From CADEGL01 sp050180485 (GTDB lineage Bacteria; Pseudomonadota; Alphaproteobacteria; CADEGL01), in assembly GCA_050180485.1 (NCBI GenBank), contig JBFXED010000011.1:37307-101306 (forward strand): 64,000 bases of DNA, read 5' to 3'. A program made the translations under genes and the position numbers. Shown here piece after piece: positions 11,341-19,800 of this stretch (position 1 is its first letter; each line of letters opens with the position of its first letter). Below the pieces are notes generated by a model. It saw only the letters and a list, made by a program, of their open reading frames with translations, had not been told where the DNA came from and ran no database searches.

Positions 11341-12333
11341 ATGGCCAAGACGTTCCGGGCCCTCGTGCTCGAAGAAAACCAGGGCAAGGTCAGCTCCTCG
11401 ATCCGCGAGCTGGACGATTCCGCTTTGCCCCAGGGTGACGTGACCGTCGCCGTCGAGTACTCGACGCTCAACTACAAGGACGGCTTGGTCGTGAACGGTC
11501 TGGGCCGTCTGGTGCGCAACTATCCGCACGTGCCCGGCATCGACTTCGCCGGCACGGTCGAAGCTTCCGATAACAAGGAGTTCAAGCCCGGCGACAAGGT
11601 CATCCTGACCGGCTGGCGCGTGGGCGAGATGCATTGGGGCGGCTATGCCACCAAGGCGCGCGTGAAGGCCGACTGGCTGGTGCCGCTGCCGGCAGGGCTC
11701 GATACGCGCCAAGCCATGGCGGTCGGCACGGCGGGCTTCACCTCCATGCTGGCGATCATGGCGCTGGAAGCGCATGGCGTGACGCCGGCTTCGGGCGAGG
11801 TGCTGGTCACTGGTGCTGCCGGTGGCGTCGGCAGCGTGGCCGTCGCCGTCCTGGCCAAGCTCGGGTACAACGTGGCCGCCTCGACGGGCCGCGCCGAGAC
11901 GCATGAGTATCTGAAGAAGCTGGGCGCCAAGACGATCATCGATCGCAAGGAGATCGGCGAAGCCCCGACCCGTCCGCTCGGCGGCGAGCGCTTCGCGGGT
12001 GCCGTCGACAGCGTGGGCGGTAACACGCTCGCGAATCTGCTGACCCAGGTGAAGTATGGCGGCAGCGTTTCGGCCTGCGGCCTGGCGGGCGGCGCGGAGT
12101 TGAAGACCACCGTAATCCCGTTCCTCTTGCGCGGCGTGAACCTGTTGGGCATCGATTCGGTCATGTGCCCGAAGGAGAAGCGCAAGACGGCCTGGGCGCG
12201 GATCGCGAAAGAACTGCCCAAGGACCTGCTGGAGACCACCATCAACGAGTGCAAGCTCGAAGATGTGGTCAAGCTGGGCGGCGACATCCTGAAAGGCCAG
12301 GTGCGCGGCCGCACGGTCGTGAAGCCGGCCTGA
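11341..12333 (+). CDS. acuI: Acrylyl-CoA reductase AcuI/YhdH family oxidoreductase
   Basis: Zinc-free medium-chain reductase of 330 residues that reduces acryloyl-CoA to propionyl-CoA with NADPH, detoxifying acrylate made from 3-hydroxypropionate or DMSP. Family motifs: STLNYKDGLVVNG, VPGIDFAGTV, DKVILTGWRVGEMHWGGYA, the Rossmann VTGAAGGVGSVAVAVLAKLGY, and GIDSVMCPKEKR. The ATG has AGGACATC just upstream. A strong terminator follows the stop, so it is probably transcribed alone. Confidence 0.92.
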   Translation: MAKTFRALVLEENQGKVSSSIRELDDSALPQGDVTVAVEYSTLNYKDGLVVNGLGRLVRNYPHVPGIDFAGTVEASDNKEFKPGDKVILTGWRVGEMHWGGYATKARVKADWLVPLPAGLDTRQAMAVGTAGFTSMLAIMALEAHGVTPASGEVLVTGAAGGVGSVAVAVLAKLGYNVAASTGRAETHEYLKKLGAKTIIDRKEIGEAPTRPLGGERFAGAVDSVGGNTLANLLTQVKYGGSVSACGLAGGAELKTTVIPFLLRGVNLLGIDSVMCPKEKRKTAWARIAKELPKDLLETTINECKLEDVVKLGGDILKGQVRGRTVVKPA

Positions 12334-12355
12334 TATCCGCTTCCGTCTGATGGAG

Positions 12356-12384
12356 AGGGCGCCGCCGGAAGCGGCGCCCTTTTT
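12356..12384 (+). terminator. Rho-independent terminator of acuI
   Basis: AGGGCGCCGC (12356-12365) pairs perfectly with GCGGCGCCCT (12371-12380) around the loop CGGAA, followed by TTTT. It sits 22 bases after the acuI stop and three bases before the convergent dipeptidase stop. Confidence 0.9.
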
Positions 12385-12386
12385 CG

Positions 12387-13415
12387 TTACGCGCCCCAGA
12401 TCTGGCCGAAGACGCGGATCAGGTTCTCGCCGAGCAACCCGCGTACCTGCGTCTCGCTCCAGCCGTGGTTGAGCAGCGCGTCGGTCAGACGCGGCAGTTC
12501 GGCCGGCGCGCCGCAGTCGGAGAGATAGCGCGTGCGGATGTCGTTGCCGAAGGCATCGGCATATTTCGAAATGGCGCCGGGATAGCGGTTGAGCGTCATT
12601 GACGTGGTGGCGCCGACCTTGGCCAGGTCGGACACGACGGGGAAATCGGTGCCGAGCGACAGTTTCTCCGGCCCGATCAGGTTCGCGGCATGGTCGACAT
12701 GGCGCAGGAAATCCCTGAGCGAGGGGCGGTCGTTGGATTTCCCGTCCCAGCACATGGGGCCGTAGACCGAGACGCCCAGGAGGCCGCCCGTGGCACCCAC
12801 GGCCTTGATCACCGCGTCGGTCTTGTTGCGCGCGGCCATGGCCACGGCCTTGGTGTTGGCATGGGTCAGCAGCACGGGCTTGGACGACGCTGCGGCGGCA
12901 TCGAGGCACGTGCGCTCGCCGACATGGGACAGATCGACCGCGATGCCAAGCCGGTTCATCTCCTCGACCGCGCGCTTGCCCATGGCCGAGAGGCCGCCGT
13001 CATGCGGCTCCAGGCACCCGTCGCCCAGGAAGTTGCGCTCGTTGTAGGTGATCTGCATCACCCGCAGGCCCAGGCGGTGGAAGAAGCCTAGGCGCTCCAG
13101 CCGGTCGCCGATCGGGCGCATGTTCTGCCAGCCCATGATCAGGCCGACCTTGCCCTCCTTCCTGGCCTGGCGGATGTCGTCGCTTGTGAGGACGAGACGC
13201 CACGGGCTATTGGGCTGCTCCACCCGCACCAGCCAGTCGGCCACCTGGTCGGCGGCCTCGGCGAAGTCGGCATGGAAGCCCGAGACGGTGAGGTTGATGG
13301 CCGAGACGTTGCCCTGCTTCAGCGGCTCCACCGTGCCGTCGCAGGTGAAGATCAGCCCGTCGACGATGGTGGCGTCCTTATGGAGAGCGGCGGCCTTGGG
13401 CGAAACGGCGTTCAT
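12387..13415 (-). CDS. Peptidase M19 family (membrane dipeptidase-like)
   Basis: Renal-dipeptidase family TIM barrel, 342 residues. It has GLIMGWQNMRPIGDRL, MQITYNERNFLGDGC, the metal-binding AVDLSHVGERTCLDAA, VLLTHAN and LSLGTDFPVVSD. The usual N-terminal HxD metal pair is not seen; the region reads VDGLIFTCDG, as in a divergent group of bacterial homologs. It may therefore hydrolyse an unusual dipeptide or amide. It lies ten bases after the luciferase-like monooxygenase gene on the same strand, so both are probably controlled by the MocR operators upstream. Confidence 0.85.
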   Translation of the reverse strand: MNAVSPKAAALHKDATIVDGLIFTCDGTVEPLKQGNVSAINLTVSGFHADFAEAADQVADWLVRVEQPNSPWRLVLTSDDIRQARKEGKVGLIMGWQNMRPIGDRLERLGFFHRLGLRVMQITYNERNFLGDGCLEPHDGGLSAMGKRAVEEMNRLGIAVDLSHVGERTCLDAAAASSKPVLLTHANTKAVAMAARNKTDAVIKAVGATGGLLGVSVYGPMCWDGKSNDRPSLRDFLRHVDHAANLIGPEKLSLGTDFPVVSDLAKVGATTSMTLNRYPGAISKYADAFGNDIRTRYLSDCGAPAELPRLTDALLNHGWSETQVRGLLGENLIRVFGQIWGA

Positions 13416-13425
13416 GGCGGCTCCT

Positions 13426-14442
13426 TCAGGCGAAATGGGGCATGACGCGCGTGGCGAACAGTTCCAGCGATCGCATCACGTCGTGGTGGTTGGCACCGAA
13501 ATTCATGTTCATCTGCATATTGTGGATGCCCAGCACCTCGTAGCGCCGAAGCTTTTCCACGCAATACTCGGGCGAGCCGATGATGAGGGCGTTCTCGACC
13601 TCGTCCTTCGTGATCTCGACGTCGATCGGCACGATGGCGCCGCCCTTGACCAGGCCCGGCGTGTTGAACACGCGCACGAAGCGGCGGTTGTTCTCCATGG
13701 CCAGCGCCAGCTTCTCCTCGGCATCCGCGCGGCTCTCGGTCACATAGCACATGCGCAGCATGGATAGTTTCTGATGGGCCGCCGCGGGCCCCACCTCGGC
13801 CACGGCGTCCGTGAACGACTTGGCCTGAGCCTGCGCCGCGCCGAAGGGGTCGCGCAAGGGCGTGGTCATGACGTGATAGCCCTGCTTAACCGACCAATTC
13901 ACGGCGCCCGGCGCCAAGGCCGCGATCCAGATCGGCGGATAGGGTTTGGTCATCGGCCGCGGGGTGATCGTCAGCGGACCGAAATCGTACCATTGGCTCT
14001 TCCAGACCACCTCTTCCTCGGTCAGGAGCTTCTTGAGGCAGGCCAGCGCGTCGCCGAAACGGTCGCGCGATTCACCGACCGGCACGTGGAAATGGTCGAA
14101 CTCGTATTGGAACGCGCCGCGCCCCAGGCCCAGCTCGATGCGCCCGTCGGTCAGACAGTCGGCCTGGGCGATCTCTCCGGCCAGGCGGCGGATGTCATAG
14201 AAGGGCAGCACCAGCACCGCCGTGATGATCGGGATGCGCTTGGTGACGGCGGCCACCTTCACCGCGGTCAGAAGCGGGCTCGGATGCGTCAGGTAGTTGA
14301 TGAAATGGTGTTCGGGGATCGAGACGGAGGTGAAACCCAGATCCTCGGCGTGCTGCGCCTCGCGGATCGTCTCGCGGTACATGTGCTGGGCTGGCAGCTT
14401 CACATCGGGCCAGTAGCACGGCAGGTAGAATCCGAAATCCAT
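13426..14442 (-). CDS. LLM class flavin-dependent oxidoreductase
   Basis: Luciferase-like monooxygenase TIM barrel of 338 residues. It begins MDFGFYLPCYWPD and has SIPEHHF, GEIAQADCLTDGRIELGLGRG and PPIWIAALAP. Such enzymes use reduced FMN and oxygen, or F420, to oxidise small organic substrates. It is first in a two-gene unit with the M19 dipeptidase, and its promoter region carries two palindromes. A close paralog of identical length lies at 56564-57580. The substrate is unknown. Confidence 0.87.
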   Translation of the reverse strand: MDFGFYLPCYWPDVKLPAQHMYRETIREAQHAEDLGFTSVSIPEHHFINYLTHPSPLLTAVKVAAVTKRIPIITAVLVLPFYDIRRLAGEIAQADCLTDGRIELGLGRGAFQYEFDHFHVPVGESRDRFGDALACLKKLLTEEEVVWKSQWYDFGPLTITPRPMTKPYPPIWIAALAPGAVNWSVKQGYHVMTTPLRDPFGAAQAQAKSFTDAVAEVGPAAAHQKLSMLRMCYVTESRADAEEKLALAMENNRRFVRVFNTPGLVKGGAIVPIDVEITKDEVENALIIGSPEYCVEKLRRYEVLGIHNMQMNMNFGANHHDVMRSLELFATRVMPHFA

Positions 14443-14465
14443 GACGTCTCCATCCCGCCGCGCTG

Positions 14466-14485
14466 AAATTGTATCAATACAATTT
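14466..14485. promoter_or_regulatory. Operator-like palindrome 1 upstream of LLM oxidoreductase
   Basis: Perfect 9+2+9 palindrome AAATTGTAT-CA-ATACAATTT, 24 bases before the LLM start codon, in an AT-rich island of an otherwise GC-rich region. The core TTGTATCAATACAA closely resembles the second site at 14556-14571. Probable target of the adjacent MocR regulator (inference). Confidence 0.6.
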
Positions 14486-14555
14486 ATAGATGTGCGGCTT
14501 ATGGATGAGACAATTCCCCGTCGTTGTATTCTCCGTCAAGGAAAACACAATCTAT

Positions 14556-14571
14556 ATTGTACTGATACAAT
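14556..14571. promoter_or_regulatory. Operator-like palindrome 2 upstream of LLM oxidoreductase
   Basis: ATTGTA-CTGA-TACAAT, centred 88 bases from palindrome 1 and ending nine bases before the 3' end of the MocR gene. It shares the TTGTA...TACAA core. MocR/GntR regulators often bind two spaced sites as dimers, which fits a pair about eight helical turns apart. Confidence 0.55.
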
Positions 14572-14579
14572 TGAGAAAT

Positions 14580-15971
14580 TCAGAGGCCGACGTAGCCGGG
14601 CTGCGGCCGTGCCGACAGCGCCGAGGCGAGGATTTCCAGGCCTTTCGCCAGTTCCTTTTCATCGCGCACGGCACCGCCCAGGCTGACGCGCACGGCGTGC
14701 GGCACGGGATCGCGCGCGGCGGCGAAGGCCTCGGCGGGAATGACCAACGCGCCTTGCGCGCGCGCATAGGAGGCGAACTGCAGGCCGGTCCAGGCTTCGG
14801 GCAGAAGCAGCCAGAGATTGGGGCCCGTGGCCTGGGCGCGGATCTTGGCCGAGGACAGGAGCTTCGCCGCCATCGACTGCCGCCGCTTCATCGCCGTGCG
14901 CTGGCGCGCGGCCAGCTTCTCCGCCGTGCCGTCCTCGATCAGCCCGGCCGCGAGTTCCGCGGTCAAGGGCGACGTCATCCAGCTGCTGGCGCCGAGTGCG
15001 GCGGACATGCGCGCGGCACCGCCCGGCGGCGTGGCCAGATAGCCGATGCGCAAGGCGGGCACGACGCTCTTGGACAGGGCAGTGACGTAGTAGCTGCGCT
15101 CGGGCGCGAAGCTGGCCAGAGGCGGCGGCGGATCGGCCACGTAGGGGCCATAGACGTCGTTCTCGATGATGGTGAGGCCGTGCTTGCGCGCGACCGCGGC
15201 TACCGCCCGGCGGCGCGCGGCGCTCATCATCGCCGTGGTCGGGATGTGATGGGTGGGCAGGCAGAGCAGGGCGCTGGGGCGTGCCTTGCGGCATGCCTCG
15301 TCCAGCGCATCGGGGATCAGCCCTTGCTCGTCGATCGCCACGCCCTTCAGGTTCAGCCGGCGGCTGGCGGCGATGAACTTGATGCCGGGGTCGGTCATGG
15401 TCTCGGTCAGAACCGTGTCGCCCGGCTCTGTGATCGCGGACAGAATCGTTGCCACGCCATGCTGCGCGCCGTTGGTCACCACCACGTCCTCGGCCTTGGC
15501 CTTGAGACCACGCGCCCGCAGCCATGACGCGCCCGCTTCGCGGTGGCGTTCGAGGCCGAGCCACGGCGGCTGATAGGCGATCAGCTCGCCAAGCTTCGCG
15601 CTGTCCGACAGCTTGCGTAGCCGTTGGGCCACGGCGCGTGTGTGTTGTTCGTCCAGCACGGGGCAGTTGAAGGCCAGATCGATGGCAGCGCCCGCGCCGA
15701 AGCTGGTCCAGCCGACCGTGCTCACATCCTCGGCCCGGCGCGGCGTGTCGTGGCCCAGGACGAAGGTGCCGCGGCCGACCTGACCCGCAACCAGGCCGCG
15801 CCGCTGGGCTTCGGCATAGGCGCGCGTCACCGTCTGCACGGACACGCCCAGTTCGCGCGCGAATTCGCGGTGAGTCGGCAGACGCGCGCCCACGGCCAAG
15901 GCACCCGATTCGATGTCGCGCGCGATGCGCTCGACGATCGCGAGATAGCGCCGGTCGCGCCCGCCTGCCAT
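14580..15971 (-). CDS. MocR-type (GntR family) regulator with aminotransferase domain
   Basis: 463 residues. An N-terminal GntR winged helix (residues about 10-75, LPTHREFARELGVSVQTVTRAY and GLVAGQVGRGTFV) is fused to a fold-type I aminotransferase domain. That domain has VVTNGAQHGVATILSA, IENDVYGPYVAD, and the likely PLP-lysine region YVTALSKSVVPALRIGYL. MocR proteins sense PLP or PLP adducts of amino compounds and act as local regulators. It is directly upstream of the LLM-dipeptidase unit and its two palindromes, its probable targets. GTG at 15974, one codon earlier, is an alternative start. Confidence 0.88.
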   Translation of the reverse strand: MAGGRDRRYLAIVERIARDIESGALAVGARLPTHREFARELGVSVQTVTRAYAEAQRRGLVAGQVGRGTFVLGHDTPRRAEDVSTVGWTSFGAGAAIDLAFNCPVLDEQHTRAVAQRLRKLSDSAKLGELIAYQPPWLGLERHREAGASWLRARGLKAKAEDVVVTNGAQHGVATILSAITEPGDTVLTETMTDPGIKFIAASRRLNLKGVAIDEQGLIPDALDEACRKARPSALLCLPTHHIPTTAMMSAARRRAVAAVARKHGLTIIENDVYGPYVADPPPPLASFAPERSYYVTALSKSVVPALRIGYLATPPGGAARMSAALGASSWMTSPLTAELAAGLIEDGTAEKLAARQRTAMKRRQSMAAKLLSSAKIRAQATGPNLWLLLPEAWTGLQFASYARAQGALVIPAEAFAAARDPVPHAVRVSLGGAVRDEKELAKGLEILASALSARPQPGYVGL

Positions 15972-15995
15972 CACGCGGCCGGAGTCACGGACACG

Positions 15996-17126
15996 TCAGC
16001 GCGCCGCGCGGCCCAGCATCTTGCCGCGCGTCTTCTTGATGGCGGCGATGGCTGGCGCGGCATGGCCGATCTCGTCGGGGTAGAAGGCGATCTCGTCCTT
16101 CAGCAGCGGGCCGGTACCGAGGAAACCTTCGAAGGTCGCGTGCATGCACAGGGCAGCATAGGTGACCTGATAGCCCCCTTCCTGCACGACCACGAGGCGA
16201 CCACCCGTGTGCTTGTTCGCGAGCTTGCGCGCTTCCTCGGCCAGCGCGCGGAAGCCCGCCATGGTCACGAGTTGGCGGCCGTTGGGGTCGAACTGATTCG
16301 CGTCCTGGCCGTTGGCGACCAGGATGACCTCCGGTTTGTAGGCGTTCACCGCGGGCACGACGATCTCGCGCATGGCTTTCAGGTAGCCCGAGTCGCCGGT
16401 GCCCATGGGCAACGGCACGTTCAGGTTGAAGCCCTTGCCGCGGCCTTTGCCCACCTCATCCGCCTTGCCGGTCTGCGGGTGAAACTTGGGATGCCACGCG
16501 CCGTGGTCCATGTGGAACGAGACCGTCAGCACGTCGTCGCGATGATAGAAGCCTTCCTGCGTGCCGTTGCCGTGATGCACGTCCCAATCGAGGATCACGA
16601 CGCGCTTGGCGCCGCGCTCGACGGCACGCTGGGCGGCCAGCGCCGTGTTGTTGAGGAAGCAATAGCCATCGGCCGTATCGGGCGATGCGTGATGCCCCGG
16701 CGGACGCACCAGCGCGTAGGTCAGCTTGGCCTTGCCGTCGAGCATATGGTCCATGGCCGCGATGGCCGTGCCGGCGGCGACTTTCACCGGGCCGTAGGAG
16801 TGTGGCGTGAACAGGGTCGTGCGCGTGTACCACTTGCCGCGCCCCTTGCTCTTGGTCACCCGCTCCAGGTCGGCCAGGAAACCCGGCGTGTGGAAGGTCA
16901 GCAGCTCGTCGCGCGTGGCGGCGCGTCCCTTGTGCCATTGGATTCGCTTGGCCAGCGGGCCGTCCTTCAGGATCGAGAGCATGTTGCGCACGCGGTCCGG
17001 GCCTTCGGTGTGCTTCTCGGCCACGGCCAGGAACGGGTAGGGTGGAATCTCGAAGGCCGCCATGCCCATGTCGTGCTTCAGCACATCGGGGTGCCAGAAC
17101 ACATGCAGCGTCTCGGTCTTGGCCAT
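15996..17126 (-). CDS. Class II histone deacetylase-like / acetylpolyamine amidohydrolase
   Basis: Zinc-dependent deacetylase family member of 376 residues. It has RPPGHHASPD, the zinc-binding VVILDWDVHHGNGTQEGF, VSFHMDHG and GQDANQFDPNGR. Bacterial members remove acetyl groups from polyamines or other amines. The start at 17126 is supported by AGGAGG seven bases upstream; an ATG two codons earlier is too close to it. MocR follows 24 bases downstream on the same strand, so the regulator may be cotranscribed with this enzyme, and an acetylated amine may be part of the same substrate chain (inference). Confidence 0.88.
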   Translation of the reverse strand: MAKTETLHVFWHPDVLKHDMGMAAFEIPPYPFLAVAEKHTEGPDRVRNMLSILKDGPLAKRIQWHKGRAATRDELLTFHTPGFLADLERVTKSKGRGKWYTRTTLFTPHSYGPVKVAAGTAIAAMDHMLDGKAKLTYALVRPPGHHASPDTADGYCFLNNTALAAQRAVERGAKRVVILDWDVHHGNGTQEGFYHRDDVLTVSFHMDHGAWHPKFHPQTGKADEVGKGRGKGFNLNVPLPMGTGDSGYLKAMREIVVPAVNAYKPEVILVANGQDANQFDPNGRQLVTMAGFRALAEEARKLANKHTGGRLVVVQEGGYQVTYAALCMHATFEGFLGTGPLLKDEIAFYPDEIGHAAPAIAAIKKTRGKMLGRAAR

Positions 17127-17176
17127 CGCCATTCCTCCTGAACGAATCCCGGCGTGATCTTAATCGAACCGCGCGG

Positions 17177-17707
17177 CTAGACGAGTCCGGCGAGCCCCAA
17201 TGCTCCCGCCGCCGCCAGAAGCCAAAGCGGGTGAATTTTTGTGAAGAGGGTCAACGCCGCGGTGACCGCCGTGATCGCATAGGCAACCCAGGAATGGTCC
17301 GCCGCGTCGGTCAGAATCCAGCCGCTACCCAGCACGAGGCCGATGGTGACGGGCGCCAGGCCCGCCTGCGTCGCCTTGCGCCACGGGCGCTCGCGGAACC
17401 GGTCCCACGCGTTGCTGATGGTGTAGGCCAGAATCGAGGACGGGCCGCACATGGCGAGCGTGGTGATGAGCGCGCCCAACAATCCGCCGACCTGAAGCCC
17501 GATCAGGCTGACGATCAGAACGTTCGGGCCGGGCGCGGCTTGCGCCAACGCGAACAGATCGACGAACTGGGTGTCCGTCATCCAATGCTGGTCATGCACG
17601 GAAAGTCGGTGGATTTCCGGCACCACGGCGTTGGCGCCGCCGATGGCCAGGATGGAGAGTAGCGCGAACTGGCCGAGCAGCGTGATGTAGATGTCGAGCG
17701 GCTTCAT
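17177..17707 (-). CDS. chrA: Chromate transporter, short-chain ChrA half
   Basis: Integral membrane protein of 176 residues, one of two half-size CHR family proteins. It has the signature region GGANAVVPEIHRL, DLFALAQAAPGPNVLIVSLIG and about five or six hydrophobic segments. Paired half proteins form an antiparallel heterodimer that exports chromate or transports a related oxyanion. Its start overlaps the partner gene's stop as ATGA. The real substrate may be sulfate or another anion. Confidence 0.88.
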   Translation of the reverse strand: MKPLDIYITLLGQFALLSILAIGGANAVVPEIHRLSVHDQHWMTDTQFVDLFALAQAAPGPNVLIVSLIGLQVGGLLGALITTLAMCGPSSILAYTISNAWDRFRERPWRKATQAGLAPVTIGLVLGSGWILTDAADHSWVAYAITAVTAALTLFTKIHPLWLLAAAGALGLAGLV

Positions 17708-18264
17708 GGCGCCGCTTTGCGGAAGTGCCGGAACAACACGATCAAGACGCTCACGGGTGCGACAACCAAGAGCAGGATCAGAAGCGGCCAGCGGAAGATG
17801 GCAATGCCGACGAACGTCACGGCCACGAACAGGAGAGCCAGCGCGTCGCGCCGGTCCTTGTCGAGCATCTTGAGGCCGGTCGCGACCACGAGGCCCGCAG
17901 CGGCGGCGGCGATGCCGTCGAAAGCCGAATCGACCTCCGGCCGGTGGCCATAGCGCGCATACAGCAGGCCCAGCGCGACCACGACGCAGAATGGCGCCAG
18001 CATCAGCCCGCCGAAGGCGGCGATGGAGCCGCGCAGCCCGTGGAAGCGCCTTCCGACGCAGACCGAGAGGTTGCAGATGTTGGGGCCGGGCAGGAACTGG
18101 CAGAGGCTCAAGACTTCAGTGAACTCGGCCGGCGTCAGCCAACCCTTGCGCTCGACCAGCATGCGCTGCGCGAAGGGCAACACGCCGCCGAAGCCCGATG
18201 CGCCGATGGAAAGAAACCCGAGGAACAGTTCGCGCGGCGTGGGCGCCGGCGCTGGTTCCGTCAC
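17704..18264 (-). CDS. chrA: Chromate transporter, short-chain ChrA half
   Basis: The partner half (186 residues) of the split CHR transporter. It has FLGFLSIGASGFGGVLPFAQ, LCQFLPGPNICNLSVCVG and several hydrophobic helices. It starts with GTG in a GTGA overlap with the stop of the preceding amidase gene and overlaps the second half by four bases, so all three genes are translationally coupled. Coupling of a CHR pair to an amidase is unusual and may be chance. Confidence 0.87.
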   Translation of the reverse strand: MTEPAPAPTPRELFLGFLSIGASGFGGVLPFAQRMLVERKGWLTPAEFTEVLSLCQFLPGPNICNLSVCVGRRFHGLRGSIAAFGGLMLAPFCVVVALGLLYARYGHRPEVDSAFDGIAAAAAGLVVATGLKMLDKDRRDALALLFVAVTFVGIAIFRWPLLILLLVVAPVSVLIVLFRHFRKAAP

Positions 18265-19694
18265 GGGCTACCCGGACGCGGGTCGATGGGAACCTTGCCG
18301 GCCAGGCCGAGCACGTCTTCCAACTGGGCGGCAGCGGCCAGCAGCCGGGCCTCGCCGCGCGGCGGCGCGACAAGCTGAAGCCCCACGGGGCGGCCGTCCT
18401 TTGTGAAGCCGCACGGTATGGAGATCGCCGGATAGCCGGTCACCGTGATGGCGTAGGTGATCATCACCCAGTCGATGTAATTGTCGAACTTGTGGCCTTC
18501 GACCTCCGCGATATAGCGCGTGTTGACATCGAAGGGCGGCACGATCGCGGCGGGGCAGGCCAGGATGTCGTGGCTCTCGAAATAGCGCGCCATGTTGCGG
18601 CACATCGCACCACGCGCATGCTCGGCGCGGCCGATCACGCCGGCGTCCAGCTTCTGGCCCTGCTCGATGTTCCAGATCACGTCCGGCTTCAGCTTGTCGC
18701 GATGGTCGGCCAGAAGCTTGGAGCGGTCGGTCGCGAACTTGAAGGCGCGCAGTGTTTGGAAGACGAAATGCGCGTCCTTCAGATCGGGCGTGGCCTCGTC
18801 GACCCTGGCGCCCAGGTCGCCGAAGCGCTTGGCCGCGGCGGCGCAGATCTCGCGCACCTCGCGTTCCACCGGCGTCACGCCCAGATCGGGGCTGAAGCCC
18901 ACGCGTTTGACGGGCTTTGCCTCCGCGATCGAATCCTGGAACGAGCGTGCGGGATATTCGAGCGAGATCGGATCGCGCGGGTGCACGCCGGCCTGGGCAT
19001 CGAGGAGCAGCGCCGTGTCGCGCACGTCGCGCCCCATCGGTCCGTCGACCGAGAGCGTATCGAAGATATGCGGCTTCGGCCCATGGGCCACGCGGCCCGG
19101 TGTTGGACGCAGGCCGACGACCGAGCAGAAGCTGGCTGGCGTGCGCAAACTGCCACCCAAATCCGAGCCGCTGGCCAACCACACCTCGCCGGTCGCGAGT
19201 GCCACCGCCGCGCCGCCGGACGAGCCGCCGCAGGTCAGCGACGTGTTCCACGGGTTGAGCGTCTTGCCGAACACCTCGTTGAAGGTGTTGGCGCCCGCGC
19301 CGAATTCGGGCGTGTTGGATTTCGCGATCACGACCGCGCCGCGCGCCTCCATCGTCTCGACCATGATGTCGGACGCTTGGGGCACATGGTTGGTGAAGAT
19401 GGGCGAGCCGTAGGTGGTGCGCACGCCCGCGACGTCGTTCAGGTCCTTGATGGCGACGGGCAGGCCCGCGAGCCAGCCGGGATGGTCGGCCGCGCCCGTC
19501 TTGCCCAAGGCGTCGATGCGCTTGGCCGACTCGCGCGCGCGGTCCAGGCATAACGTGGGCAGGGCGTTGACCTTGGGCTCAACCTCCGCGATGCGCGCGG
19601 CGGCCGCGTCGATCAGCTCCTCCGGCTTGATTTCCTTGCGCTTCAGACGGCGCACGGCCTCGCGCGCGGACAGGCGGCACAGTTCGTTGATCAT
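18261..19694 (-). CDS. Amidase signature family protein
   Basis: 477-residue Ser-cisSer-Lys hydrolase. The catalytic lysine lies in LPVAIKDLND, the cis-serine region in TCGGSSGGAAVALA and the serine nucleophile in GSDLGGSLRTPA. It cleaves an amide in an unknown substrate. The ATG at 19694 has a good ribosome site (GGGGGAG). The open frame continues upstream, but that part is only translated repeat DNA (19712-19789). Gene context (RidA-like, amidohydrolase and LLM oxidoreductases) suggests catabolism of a nitrogenous organic compound. Confidence 0.9.
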   Translation of the reverse strand: MINELCRLSAREAVRRLKRKEIKPEELIDAAAARIAEVEPKVNALPTLCLDRARESAKRIDALGKTGAADHPGWLAGLPVAIKDLNDVAGVRTTYGSPIFTNHVPQASDIMVETMEARGAVVIAKSNTPEFGAGANTFNEVFGKTLNPWNTSLTCGGSSGGAAVALATGEVWLASGSDLGGSLRTPASFCSVVGLRPTPGRVAHGPKPHIFDTLSVDGPMGRDVRDTALLLDAQAGVHPRDPISLEYPARSFQDSIAEAKPVKRVGFSPDLGVTPVEREVREICAAAAKRFGDLGARVDEATPDLKDAHFVFQTLRAFKFATDRSKLLADHRDKLKPDVIWNIEQGQKLDAGVIGRAEHARGAMCRNMARYFESHDILACPAAIVPPFDVNTRYIAEVEGHKFDNYIDWVMITYAITVTGYPAISIPCGFTKDGRPVGLQLVAPPRGEARLLAAAAQLEDVLGLAGKVPIDPRPGSP

Positions 19695-19711
19695 GAGTAC
19701 TCCCCCAAGAC

Positions 19712-19789
19712 CCTCATGCTGAGCCTGTCGAAGCATGAGACCACCCGGATGCGCGGCGGCCTCACCCTTCGACGGGGCTCAGGGTGAGG
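19712..19789. repeat. Inverted REP pair (REPIN-like), copy 1
   Basis: Two imperfect palindromes, CTCATGCT...AGCATGAG (19713-19739) and CCTCACCCT...AGGGTGAGG (19760-19789), contain the same core TTCGAC(A/G)GGGCTCAG-like sequence in opposite orientation. They occupy the gap between the amidase start and the end of the RidA-like gene. The same two elements recur, in the other order, at 56486-56558. Confidence 0.8.
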
Positions 19790-19800
19790 CGATTTGATTT

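Noticed and set aside
11182..12909. 575-residue minus-strand frame covering acuI
   Set aside because: Antisense to acuI and out of frame with the M19 gene; the translated sequence is low-complexity Arg/His/Gln.
17177..18264. Split chromate transporter as a broken full-length chrA
   Set aside because: Two half-size CHR genes with a clean ATGA overlap are a normal family arrangement, not a frameshifted pseudogene.
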